Below are positions 33,608 to 42,189 of a stretch of 64,000 bases of DNA, one piece after another. The DNA is from an uncultured Muribaculaceae bacterium. Its GTDB lineage: Bacteria > Bacteroidota > Bacteroidia > Bacteroidales > Muribaculaceae. The notes under the pieces were generated by a model. The model saw only the letters and a program-made list of their open reading frames with translations. It was not told where the DNA came from and ran no database searches. The DNA lies in assembly GCA_910587925.1 (NCBI GenBank), contig CAJUOC010000008.1, forward strand, positions 1 to 64,000, in the 5' to 3' direction. The position numbers and the translations under genes were made by a program. Position 1 is the first letter of the stretch. Each line of letters opens with the position of its first letter.

Positions 33608-35437
33608 TTATTTCCAGCCGGGATTCTGCTCGAGTTTCTTGTTGAGCTGAATCTGACCTGCGGGGATGGGGAAGAGGTTGTACTTGGCATCCCACGAGCG
33701 CTGCTTGTTGCCGTAGAGCTGGGCAGCGGGGTTGAGGTAGCCGTTGACATTGGCGTAGGGCTTGACGGCATCGGCGGGGATGTGTGCGCCCAGGGCAGTG
33801 TTGGGATAGTCGGCGGTAGCCATGAGCTTGAGCTGATTCCAGCGCACGAGGTCCCAGTAGCGGATGTCGCGGTCCATCATGAGCTCGCAGCGGCGGCAGC
33901 GGCGGATTTCCCACAGCAGGCTCGACACGCCCATGTTGTTGGCGGGGTCGTTCATATTGGCCAGGTCGGCGGCGCCGGTGATGTGTGCGCCGAGGCCTGC
34001 GCGGTCATACAGGGGCTTGAGCGAGAGGGCAAAGTCGGCGTCGTCGAATGTGCCCAGCTCGGCTTTTGCCTCGGCGTATGCCAGAGCCACGAAGGCGCCC
34101 CAGTACAGGGGTGCGTCGGTATACGACTTGTTGGCGGTGGTGGCGTCGCTGAGCGAGCACTGGTCGTAGCGGTACTTGCGGATGCCGTAGCCGGTGGTCG
34201 AGGTCATGTTGGAGGTGTTGGTGAGGTAGTACTTCACCTTGCCGTTGGCGCCGTCGCCTTCCTTCTGCACGGGGTTTACAGCGCTGTAGGGGAAGTTTTC
34301 ATACATCACATAGTCGTAGATGGTGGCGGCGAGGCGCTTGTCGCGCATTGCGAGGGCGGCGGAGATGTCGAGGGCGTCGACATCGGAGCTGCTCCAGAGC
34401 TTGGTCTTGGCGTCTTGTGTCCAGCGCTCCACTTTGCTCTTGACGGCCAGGTCGGTGGTACCGCTCTGAGCTGCTGCGGGCTTGCCGTCGGTGGTGAAGA
34501 GGTATGCGTCGAAGGCATCCTTGGTCATACCGGCGATGGGGGTCGAGCCGCAGGTGTAGTCGATGGTGGAGTGCATCAGCACGTTGTAGAGATACTGCTT
34601 GCAGAAGATTATCTCGGTGTTGGAGGCCAGGGCGCCGTTGATGCTCTGGTACAGGGCGGCGTAGTCGGCGCCGGGCTTGTAGGTGGCGAGCAGGGGCTTG
34701 GTGGCGTCGACCACCTCGCCGAAGTACTTGTTGGCGCGGGTGTTGTCTTTGGTGACATACTTGGCGTAGGAGCCTTCGAAGAGGCATACCTCGGCCTTGA
34801 TGGCGCGGGCGAGGTCCTGGCTGAACTGTGTGGAGCTCTTCTCGGTGGCCATGTACTCGATGGCGTAGTCGAGGTCTTCGAGGCAGGCGTCCATGACGGT
34901 GGCGCGGGCGGTGCGCGGGCCGAAGAGCTCGGCCTCGTCGGCGGTGCTCAGGGGGATGGTCACGTAGGGTACGTCGCCATAGGCGCGCACCAGGCAGTAG
35001 TACTCATAGGCGCGTATCATCTTGGCCTGTGCCATGTAATTCTGGCGTGAGCTCAGGCCCATGGTGTTGTCGGGGCGCTCCAGGTTGGTGATGATGTCGT
35101 TGGCGCGGCGGATGTACTCGTAGGGCTTGTTCCAGTCGGTCGACGAGGAGGGCACGTTGGGCACTCGCCAGTCGCGGAACTCGCCGCCTACGGTGCCAGA
35201 CTGGTCGTCGGTGGCGGTGACGAAGTAGAAGTCGCCGTAGCCGCTTCCGTTGCCGTAGCCCAGGAAGCACTCGTAGAAGTAGTTGACCTGGTTGGTGAGG
35301 TTTACCTCACTGTTCCAGAAGGTCGGGTCGGCGACCTGCTGCGACAGAGGCAGGCGGTTTTCGTTGATGAAGTCGTCGCAGCTGACCGATGCGGCTCCGA
35401 GCGCGGCGATTACACCATATAGATATATTCTTTTCAT
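33608..35437 (-). CDS. SusD/RagB family nutrient-binding lipoprotein
   Basis: 609 residues with a lipoprotein signal (lipobox SVSC, Cys20). SusD-family features are visible: the N-terminal FWNSEVNLTNQ segment, helical TPR-like stretches (RQNYMAQAKMIRAYEYYCLVRAYGDVPYV) and a C-terminal WDLVRWNQLKL...IPAGQIQLNKKLEQNPGW ending. It forms the lid of an outer-membrane uptake pump with the SusC partner 20 bases upstream. No glycosidase, sulfatase, peptidase or regulator is adjacent, so the ligand cannot be inferred. Confidence 0.96.
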   Translation of the reverse strand: MKRIYLYGVIAALGAASVSCDDFINENRLPLSQQVADPTFWNSEVNLTNQVNYFYECFLGYGNGSGYGDFYFVTATDDQSGTVGGEFRDWRVPNVPSSSTDWNKPYEYIRRANDIITNLERPDNTMGLSSRQNYMAQAKMIRAYEYYCLVRAYGDVPYVTIPLSTADEAELFGPRTARATVMDACLEDLDYAIEYMATEKSSTQFSQDLARAIKAEVCLFEGSYAKYVTKDNTRANKYFGEVVDATKPLLATYKPGADYAALYQSINGALASNTEIIFCKQYLYNVLMHSTIDYTCGSTPIAGMTKDAFDAYLFTTDGKPAAAQSGTTDLAVKSKVERWTQDAKTKLWSSSDVDALDISAALAMRDKRLAATIYDYVMYENFPYSAVNPVQKEGDGANGKVKYYLTNTSNMTSTTGYGIRKYRYDQCSLSDATTANKSYTDAPLYWGAFVALAYAEAKAELGTFDDADFALSLKPLYDRAGLGAHITGAADLANMNDPANNMGVSSLLWEIRRCRRCELMMDRDIRYWDLVRWNQLKLMATADYPNTALGAHIPADAVKPYANVNGYLNPAAQLYGNKQRSWDAKYNLFPIPAGQIQLNKKLEQNPGWK

Positions 35438-35457
35438 TGTAGTCGTGTAGGATTAGA

Positions 35458-38400
35458 TTAGAAAGTGACTTGGATGCCGAAGGAGAATGTGCGGGGCATG
35501 GGGGTGGTGCGGCCAAATCCGGCATAGCCGTCGTTGGCGCCGACTTTCATGGTGTTGTCGTAGCCCTGGGCGATTTCGGCGTCAAGATGGTACTTGCCTG
35601 CGCCATTGTAGAGGAAGCAGAGGTTCTCGGCCGAGAAGTATACGCGGGCGCGCTGAATCAGGGCCTTCTTGGTGATCTCCGAGGGGAGGGTGTAGCCGAA
35701 GGTCAGATTTTTGAAGCGCAGGTATGCCATGTTGAGCAGGTAGCGGTCCTGGGGATAGAAGTTGTACATACCGCGGCCGATGTTGGAAATCTTGCCTGCG
35801 CCCTGCGAACCGGCATACATGTTGGGATACATGTTGTCCTGGTCGACCATGTAGATGAGCTCACCGCCCGCGCCCTCTACAATCTGGTTGCACTCGAGCT
35901 GGTGGGAGAATACGCCGAGGTTGCTCTGCGACATGGGCACTACGAGCGAGCCGGTGTTCCAGATGTTGCGCTTGCCCACGCCCTGGAAGAAGAGGTCGAT
36001 GTCGAAGCCTTTCCAGGCGCCGCCGATGCGGAAGGAGTATTCGTAGCGGGGCATTGCGTTGCCGATTACCTTGAGGTCGCCGTGATTGGCCATGGTGCCG
36101 TCGCCTGCGTCGATCTTGCCGTCGCCGTTGCGGTCGACAAACTTCACGTCGCCGGGGCCGTAGAAGAAGGAGTTGGTCTCCAGGCCGGTCTGGTCGGCCA
36201 CGCCGGGAGCGTACTGCCAGCCGATCTGCTCGCCCTTGGAGTTGAGAATCTTGCCGGTGAAGTCGTCTTCGGTGAAGTAGCGGTCGGTCTCAAAGCCCCA
36301 GATGTCGCCGTAGTATGCGCCTTCGGCGTAGTTGTTGGCAGAGGGGTCGAAGGTGTAGAGGGTGCCCGAGGGATTGTTCCACTTGGTAATCTTGGTGCGG
36401 GCGTCAGACAGGGTGCCGGTCACGTATACGTCGGCGTCGCCGAATGAGTGGTTCCAGCCCAACGAGAGTTCCCAGCCGCGGGTGCGGAGCTCGCCGTTGT
36501 TGGAGTAGGGGGTGGTGGTGCCGAGCACGGCGGGGAGTACCTGGGCCGGGCCGAGCATGTCTTTGGTCGAGCGCTGGTACCAGTCGAAGCCGGCGGTGAG
36601 CGAGTTGTTGAAGAAGCCCAGGTCGATACCTACGTCGGCGGTCTCGACGCGCTCCCAGGTCAGAGAGTTGGCCACCAGGCGGGGCATGCCGTACTGGGTG
36701 ATCTTCTGGCCGTCCTGGATCCAGTGTACGTTGCCGGCGGAAATCTGCTCTACGACGGGCAGGAACATGTAGTTGCCCACAGCCTCGTTGCCAATCTGGC
36801 CGTAGGAGGCACGGATCTTACCGTTGCTCCACCAGTTTTTCAGGGGCTTGAAGTAGCCTTCCTCAGAGAAGCGGTAGCCTACCGATGCCGAGGGGAAGAA
36901 TGCCCACTGGTCGTCGGCGGGGAAGCGGCTCGATGCGTCGTAGCGGCCGTTGAGCTCGAGGAGGTAGATGCCCTTGTAGTCGAAGTTGATACGGCCGAAG
37001 AAGCCGGTGGTGGCGCGTTTCCAGTTTTCGCCGCTGGTCTGGTACTGGGTACCGTTGGTGAGGTTGATGTTGGGGAGCTGGTCGTCTACGAGGCCGGTGC
37101 GCTTGGCGTAGAAGTACTTGTACTCTTCCTGCTCAGCGGTCCAGCCGAGCATCACCTTGAGGTTGTAGTTCTGGGCAAATGTCTTGGCATAGGTGGCGTA
37201 GACGTTGGCTGCCCACATGTTGTCGCGGTAGTTGCTCTGGGCGGCGTATGTGCTTGCCTGCGAGTAGGGCGACCACAGGGCGGGGGCGGTGGCGGTCCAT
37301 GTGTTCCACATGTCGTACTGCACGCGGGAGTCGTCGCTGTTCTGGTTGCGCAGGGTGTAGGTGAAGTCTGCGTAGAGGTTGAGGCCCGGGCAGATGGTGG
37401 CGTCCATCCAAGCCTGGAGGCGGGTCTGGGTGGTGATGGTCTTGTTCTGACCGCCGGCGAGGCGGTAAGCCAGGGCGCTGCGGGTGGGGATGGCCTTTCC
37501 GTCGGGATACTTGGAGTAGTCCATCATGTAGCCGTAGTTTTCAAAGAAGCCCGGCCAGCGCCACATGTACTGGTATGTATTGCGCAGGTCGCCGGGAGTG
37601 GTCGACTCGCGGTCGGAGAAATTGATGCGTGCGCCGGCTTTCAGGAAGTCAAATACCTGGGTGCTGATGCTGGCGTTGGCCATATAGCGGGAGAGCTTGT
37701 CGGGATTGTACTTCATGAGGCCCTCGCGGCTGTCGTAGCCAAACGACAGACGGTACTGGGTCTTGCCGGCGGTGCCCTCGAGGCTTACATTGTGCTTCTG
37801 CGAGGGGGCGGTGCGCAGCATGGTCTTGCCGACGTTCCAGTCTGCATAGCGCAGCCAGGTGCCGTCGGGCAGGATGCGGTAGTCGCCCACATTGTTGTCG
37901 TCTACATAAGGCTTGAGCTCAACATAGTCGGTGTAGGGACCGTCGTGCTGGGCCTGCCACTTCTCCATGTAGGGGAGGAGGTCCTGGAAATAGAGGCCGA
38001 AAATCTCACGGTCGCCGTTGCCGCGTACCCAAGGCATCATGGCATACTTCATCTGGTCGACGTTGGAGGCAAATTCGGGTAAAATGGTGGAGCTGCTCCA
38101 GGCAAAGTTGTTGTTGTAAGAAATCGATACGCGGTCTTGCGTGGAGGGGTTTTTGGTGGTGATAAGTATCACGCCGAATGCAGCGCGCGAGCCGTATACG
38201 GCCGACGAAGCGGCGTCTTTCAATACCGAGATGTCGGCGATGTCCTCGGGGTTGACAAATGAGAGGTCGTCGACGGGCACACCGTCAACGACGATGAGGG
38301 GGTTGGACGCCTGACCGTTTGACAGCGTACCTGTGCCGCGGATTTTGATGGCGGCGTTGGAGGCGATGTCGCCGTTGGAGGTGGTGATGGTGAGGCCGGG

Positions 38401-38874
38401 TACGGCGCCCTGCAGGGCGCGGGTCACATCCTGCACGGGACGGGAGTCCATCACGCGCGAAACGTCTACTGTGGCTACTGCGCCGGTGAGGTTGGCGCGC
38501 TTTTGCGAGCCGTAGCCGACGGCGACGAGCTCATTGAGCATCTCCGAGGTGGGCTGCATGTATACTGTCATGCCCTGGGCGGCGGCAATCTCTACCGTCT
38601 TGTATCCGACGTAGCTTACCATGAGCTTTGCGCCGGGACGCACGCGCAGGGTGAAGTTGCCTTCGAAGTTGGTGGCTGCGGCGTTGGCCTTGTTGCCTTT
38701 CTCATAGACGCTTGCGCCGATGACGGGCTCGTTGTTCTCGTCGAGCACGCTACCGGTGATGGTCTGCACTGCTTGTCCCTGCGACTGAGGCTCGGGCTCG
38801 GCATAGGCTGCGAATGTGCCGGTGAGCGGCATACCGCAGGCCAGAAGCAGAGTCACAAATAGATGTTTTCTCAT
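35458..38874 (-). CDS. SusC/RagA family TonB-linked outer-membrane protein
   Basis: 1138 residues with a signal peptide. A carboxypeptidase-like regulatory domain (TGSVLDENNEPVIGASVYEK) is followed by the plug domain with the SusC signature DIADISVLKDAASSAVYG and GVILITTKN, then a 22-strand type barrel ending in the aromatic C-terminus GIQVTF. It imports a large ligand with its SusD partner using TonB energy. The start ATG at 38874 has a long untranslated leader. The pair is probably a dedicated importer of a glycan or peptide whose degrading enzymes lie elsewhere. Confidence 0.97.
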   Translation of the reverse strand: MRKHLFVTLLLACGMPLTGTFAAYAEPEPQSQGQAVQTITGSVLDENNEPVIGASVYEKGNKANAAATNFEGNFTLRVRPGAKLMVSYVGYKTVEIAAAQGMTVYMQPTSEMLNELVAVGYGSQKRANLTGAVATVDVSRVMDSRPVQDVTRALQGAVPGLTITTSNGDIASNAAIKIRGTGTLSNGQASNPLIVVDGVPVDDLSFVNPEDIADISVLKDAASSAVYGSRAAFGVILITTKNPSTQDRVSISYNNNFAWSSSTILPEFASNVDQMKYAMMPWVRGNGDREIFGLYFQDLLPYMEKWQAQHDGPYTDYVELKPYVDDNNVGDYRILPDGTWLRYADWNVGKTMLRTAPSQKHNVSLEGTAGKTQYRLSFGYDSREGLMKYNPDKLSRYMANASISTQVFDFLKAGARINFSDRESTTPGDLRNTYQYMWRWPGFFENYGYMMDYSKYPDGKAIPTRSALAYRLAGGQNKTITTQTRLQAWMDATICPGLNLYADFTYTLRNQNSDDSRVQYDMWNTWTATAPALWSPYSQASTYAAQSNYRDNMWAANVYATYAKTFAQNYNLKVMLGWTAEQEEYKYFYAKRTGLVDDQLPNINLTNGTQYQTSGENWKRATTGFFGRINFDYKGIYLLELNGRYDASSRFPADDQWAFFPSASVGYRFSEEGYFKPLKNWWSNGKIRASYGQIGNEAVGNYMFLPVVEQISAGNVHWIQDGQKITQYGMPRLVANSLTWERVETADVGIDLGFFNNSLTAGFDWYQRSTKDMLGPAQVLPAVLGTTTPYSNNGELRTRGWELSLGWNHSFGDADVYVTGTLSDARTKITKWNNPSGTLYTFDPSANNYAEGAYYGDIWGFETDRYFTEDDFTGKILNSKGEQIGWQYAPGVADQTGLETNSFFYGPGDVKFVDRNGDGKIDAGDGTMANHGDLKVIGNAMPRYEYSFRIGGAWKGFDIDLFFQGVGKRNIWNTGSLVVPMSQSNLGVFSHQLECNQIVEGAGGELIYMVDQDNMYPNMYAGSQGAGKISNIGRGMYNFYPQDRYLLNMAYLRFKNLTFGYTLPSEITKKALIQRARVYFSAENLCFLYNGAGKYHLDAEIAQGYDNTMKVGANDGYAGFGRTTPMPRTFSFGIQVTF

Positions 38875-39073
38875 AAATGTAGGTAAAGATGGATTTTTGG
38901 GGATGGCTCCGGGGGGGAGCCGTGGTTATGCGTTTTTTGTCGAGAAGAGGTTTAAATGGCGAGAGTGTTTTCTGATAGTCAGTTAACAATTGTTTAGTTA
39001 AGCGTTTTTACAAAACAGCAGGTAAAGGCGCTGAAATTCGGCGCTAATATAGGTATAGATTTTGCATTTTATG

Positions 39074-39081
39074 CAAACCTA
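39074..39081 (-). promoter_or_regulatory. Possible -7 element for susCD
   Basis: TAGGTTTG (complement) lies about 200 bases before the SusC start codon in an AT-rich stretch, with no well-spaced -33 box. Positions 38875-39073 otherwise show only AT-rich leader sequence. Confidence 0.3.
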
Positions 39082-39177
39082 AACAGATTTTAACACAATG
39101 TTTAATAACATATTTTTAAATATTAAAATTTGTTTACACTTCGGCGGCGGCCCGCTGCGACATGGTATATCATGATA

Positions 39178-39517
39178 GGAGGTGTTGCAAAGCCGACATT
39201 AACATTGACTAAGCATAATCGACTAACCCGCGGGCGTCCAACGGACGCCGATTATTCGTAACCCCGCGCACTGTAGCCGCAGGCGCAGGTGTGCGGGGTA
39301 CATATCAGCTCTGAGAAGGCATCTGCAGGAGGCCGATTTACACGGTAACTGCTGTAAATCGGCCTCCTGCGGATGCCCGGCCGTGTGCACTCTCTACCCC
39401 GCACACTCCTTGACGGTCGATGTGCGGGGTTACGAATAATCGACGTCCTGCGGACGTCCCCTCCCACGGCCATTCAGCTATGTCCGTAACAGATGTCGGT
39501 CTTTTTCAACACCCTCC
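39178..39517. mobile_element. MITE-like element with nested palindromes
   Basis: The left end (39178-39192, GGAGGTGTTGCAAAG) and right end (39501-39517, read inverted GGAGGGTGTTGAAAAAG) are imperfect inverted repeats. Similarity extends inward to CCGACAT on both sides. Inside are two perfect 18-bp inverted repeats: an outer pair at 39250-39267/39424-39441 and an inner pair at 39325-39342/39353-39370. No ORF of coding character lies within. CATGAT motifs at 10-bp spacing flank both ends (39161-39176 and 39530-39545). A non-autonomous transposable element is the best explanation. Confidence 0.65.
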
Positions 39518-39526
39518 AACCTGATT

Positions 39527-39546
39527 CATCATGATGCGGCATGATG
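39527..39546. repeat. CATGAT decamers flanking the MITE-like element
   Basis: CATGATG occurs at 39530 and 39540, 10 bp apart. On the other side of the element CATGG and CATGAT occur at 39161 and 39171. The array at 81-157 is the same type. Confidence 0.6.
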
Positions 39547-39564
39547 GGGCGCAGGGATATGAAA

Positions 39565-39600
39565 GCAGCGGGGAAGCGCCGTGTGGCGCTTCCCCGCTGC
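39565..39600 (-). terminator. Stem-loop terminator of the glycogen genes
   Basis: A 16-bp perfect stem (39565-39580 with 39585-39600) has a 4-base loop, 22 bases past the phosphorylase stop codon. Only a short T-run (CTTTC) follows. Confidence 0.7.
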
Positions 39601-39622
39601 GGGTATGCTTGCGCGGGATGGT

Positions 39623-42181
39623 TTAGACCCAGCGGGTGAAGGCGAAGTCCATGCGGTGGGGCAGCTCGGGGTTGTTGGGGTAGATGCGGTAGCCGTAGCG
39701 GAATACGCCGGCATCCTTTACCTTGGTGCTGAGCTCGTAGGTGACTTTGTCGCCGTCGACTTTGGCCACCTTGAAGGGCTTGATGGCGTGGAGTGTCTCC
39801 TGGCCGTCCTCGGTGCTGTAGGATACTTCCTCGATGCCGAGGTCGGTGCCGAGGCCTGCGGTGTCGAGGGTGATCTCGACGCGGTAGGGCTCGCCGGTGA
39901 CACCCTGGGCCATCTCGCCGCTGTGGCGCACGTCGAGCACTTTGATGCTGTCCCATGCGGCGGCGACTTTCTCCTTCCACGCCACAATCTGGCGGGCCAG
40001 GGCGCAGTCGTCGGCCTGGAGGCGTGCCGAGCGGGCGGCTTCGGGGTCGTAGAAGCGGGCGATGTAGTCGTCGATCATGCGCTTCATGGTGAAGTGGGGC
40101 GCGATGTCGCCGATGGAGCCCTTGATGTACTCTATCCAGCGGGGCGAGTAGCCGCGCGAATTCTTCTCGAAGTAGAGGGGGATGATCTCATTTTCGAGCA
40201 TGGTGTAGATGGTGGCTGCGTCGAGCTTGTCCTGCTGGGCCTGGTCGGTGTAGGTGCGGCGGTCGGTGAGTGCCCAGCCGGCTTTCTCGTTGAAGCGGTA
40301 GCCTTCGTACCACCAGCCGTCGAGCACCGAGAAGTTGAGCACGCCGTTCATCTCGGCTTTCTCGCCCGATGTGCCCGATGCCTCGAGGGGACGGGTGGGG
40401 GTGTTGAGCCAGATGTCGACGCCGGTCACGAGGCGCTTGGCCACGACCATGTTGTAGTCTTCCAGGAAGATGATCTTGCCCAGGAACTGGGGCATGCGCG
40501 ATATCTCCATGATGCGCTTGATCAGGCCCTGGCCGGCGCCGTCGGCGGGGTGGGCCTTGCCCGAGAATACAAACTGCACGGGGAACTGCTCGTTGTTGAC
40601 AATCTTGGCCAGGCGGTCGAGGTCGGTAAAGAGCAGGTGGGCGCGCTTGTAGGTGGCAAAGCGGCGTGCGAAGCCGATGATGAGGGCGTTGGGGTTGATG
40701 CGGTCGAGGATGTTTATCACGGCCGAGGGATCGCCCTGGTTGGCAAGCCACTTGGCTTTGAAGTCGCGCTTCACGAAGTTGATAAACTTATTCTTCATGG
40801 TGCAGCGCATGTTCCAGATTTCCTCGTCGCTCACTTCGAAGATGCCGCGCCATGCCTCGGGGTCGCTCTGGTGGTCAAAGACCTGAGCGCCGAGCTTGTC
40901 GCGGTAAAACTCTTTCCACTCCGATGCGGCCCAGGTGGGCATGTGCACACCGTTGGTGACGTAGCCCACGTGGCTCTCTTCCCAGGTGTAGCCTTTCCAG
41001 ATGCCGGCAAACATCTTCTGCGACACGATGCCGTGGAGCTTCGACACGCCGTTGGCTTCCTGGCAGGTGTTGAGGGCAAATACGCTCATGGAGAAGCGCT
41101 CGGGGGTGTCGGGGTTCTCGCGGCCCATGTTCATGAGGTCGGCCCAGCTGATACCGAGCTTGGCGGGGAACTCACCCATGTACTTGCCGAAGAGGGCCTC
41201 GTCGAAGTAGTCGTGGCCGGCGGGCACGGGGGTATGTACGGTGTAGAGCGACGATGCGCGCACCAGCTCGAGGGCTACGTTGAAGGGGAGCTTGTCGCCC
41301 TGCACGTAGTCGACGAGGCGCTGCAGGTTGAGCAGAGCGGCGTGGCCTTCGTTGCAGTGGTAGAGCTGGGAGTTTACGCCGAGCTTGCGGAGCATGATCA
41401 CGCCGCCGATGCCCAGCAGGTACTCCTGCTTGATGCGGTTTTCCCAGTCGCCGCCGTAGAGCTGGTGGGTGATGGAGCGGTCATACTCGCTGTTCATGTC
41501 GAAGTCGGTATCCATCAGATAGAGCTTCATGCGGCCCACGTTGACGCGCCATACGTGGCTGTATACGATGCGGCCGGGGTAGGGTACCTCGACGATCATG
41601 GGGTGGCCGTTGGCGTCCATCACCTGCTCGATGGGGAGCTGGTTGAAATTCTGGGGCTCGTAGTTGGCTATCTGCTGGCCGTCGACGCTCAGGGTCTGGG
41701 TGAAGTAGCCGTAGCGGTAGAGGAAGCCGACGGCGGTCATGTCGACACACGAGTCGGAGGCTTCCTTGATATAGTCGCCGGCGAGCACGCCGAGGCCGCC
41801 GGAGTAGATTTTGAGGCAGTTGCACAGGCCATACTCCATGGAGAAGTACGATACCGAGGGCACGTCCTTGCGCATCGGCTTGGCCAGATAGTCGCGCAGG
41901 TCGGCATATACGCGGGAGAGGCGCTCCATCAGGCCGGCGTCGGCGAGAATCTCGTCGACACGCTCCGAGGTGAGACGCTGGAGCACGATGATGGGGTTTT
42001 CGCCAGTCTTGCGCCACAGATCGGGGTTGAGGTCGCGGAAGAGGGCTTTAGCCTCGCTGTTCCATACCCACCAGAGGTTGCGGGCGATTTCCTCCAGGGG
42101 CTTGAGCTGTGCGGGGAGCTCTGCCCGCACGGTGATGTCGCGCCATACGGGGGCATTGGTTTTGCTTACCGGTAGTTTCAT
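39623..42181 (-). CDS. glgP: Alpha-glucan (glycogen) phosphorylase, GT35
   Basis: 852 residues. The N-terminal domain (ARNLWWVWNSEAKALF) is that of the DUF3417-bearing alpha-glucan phosphorylases. SYFSMEYGL and YSGGLGVLAGD motifs follow. The PLP-binding region EASGTSGEKAEMNGVLNFS contains the cofactor Lys, with the usual Gly-Met replaced by Gly-Glu before it. The enzyme releases glucose 1-phosphate from glycogen or maltodextrin in the cytoplasm. It is 8 bases downstream of the glycogen synthase gene, so synthesis and breakdown are encoded in one transcript. Confidence 0.96.
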   Translation of the reverse strand: MKLPVSKTNAPVWRDITVRAELPAQLKPLEEIARNLWWVWNSEAKALFRDLNPDLWRKTGENPIIVLQRLTSERVDEILADAGLMERLSRVYADLRDYLAKPMRKDVPSVSYFSMEYGLCNCLKIYSGGLGVLAGDYIKEASDSCVDMTAVGFLYRYGYFTQTLSVDGQQIANYEPQNFNQLPIEQVMDANGHPMIVEVPYPGRIVYSHVWRVNVGRMKLYLMDTDFDMNSEYDRSITHQLYGGDWENRIKQEYLLGIGGVIMLRKLGVNSQLYHCNEGHAALLNLQRLVDYVQGDKLPFNVALELVRASSLYTVHTPVPAGHDYFDEALFGKYMGEFPAKLGISWADLMNMGRENPDTPERFSMSVFALNTCQEANGVSKLHGIVSQKMFAGIWKGYTWEESHVGYVTNGVHMPTWAASEWKEFYRDKLGAQVFDHQSDPEAWRGIFEVSDEEIWNMRCTMKNKFINFVKRDFKAKWLANQGDPSAVINILDRINPNALIIGFARRFATYKRAHLLFTDLDRLAKIVNNEQFPVQFVFSGKAHPADGAGQGLIKRIMEISRMPQFLGKIIFLEDYNMVVAKRLVTGVDIWLNTPTRPLEASGTSGEKAEMNGVLNFSVLDGWWYEGYRFNEKAGWALTDRRTYTDQAQQDKLDAATIYTMLENEIIPLYFEKNSRGYSPRWIEYIKGSIGDIAPHFTMKRMIDDYIARFYDPEAARSARLQADDCALARQIVAWKEKVAAAWDSIKVLDVRHSGEMAQGVTGEPYRVEITLDTAGLGTDLGIEEVSYSTEDGQETLHAIKPFKVAKVDGDKVTYELSTKVKDAGVFRYGYRIYPNNPELPHRMDFAFTRWV

Positions 42182-42189
42182 TTTGTCTA

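Noticed and set aside
39581..42175. 864-codon open frame on the plus strand
   Set aside because: Antisense shadow of glgP. High GC codon bias leaves few stop codons, and the translation has low-complexity Val/Gly/Ala/Glu composition and no family motif.
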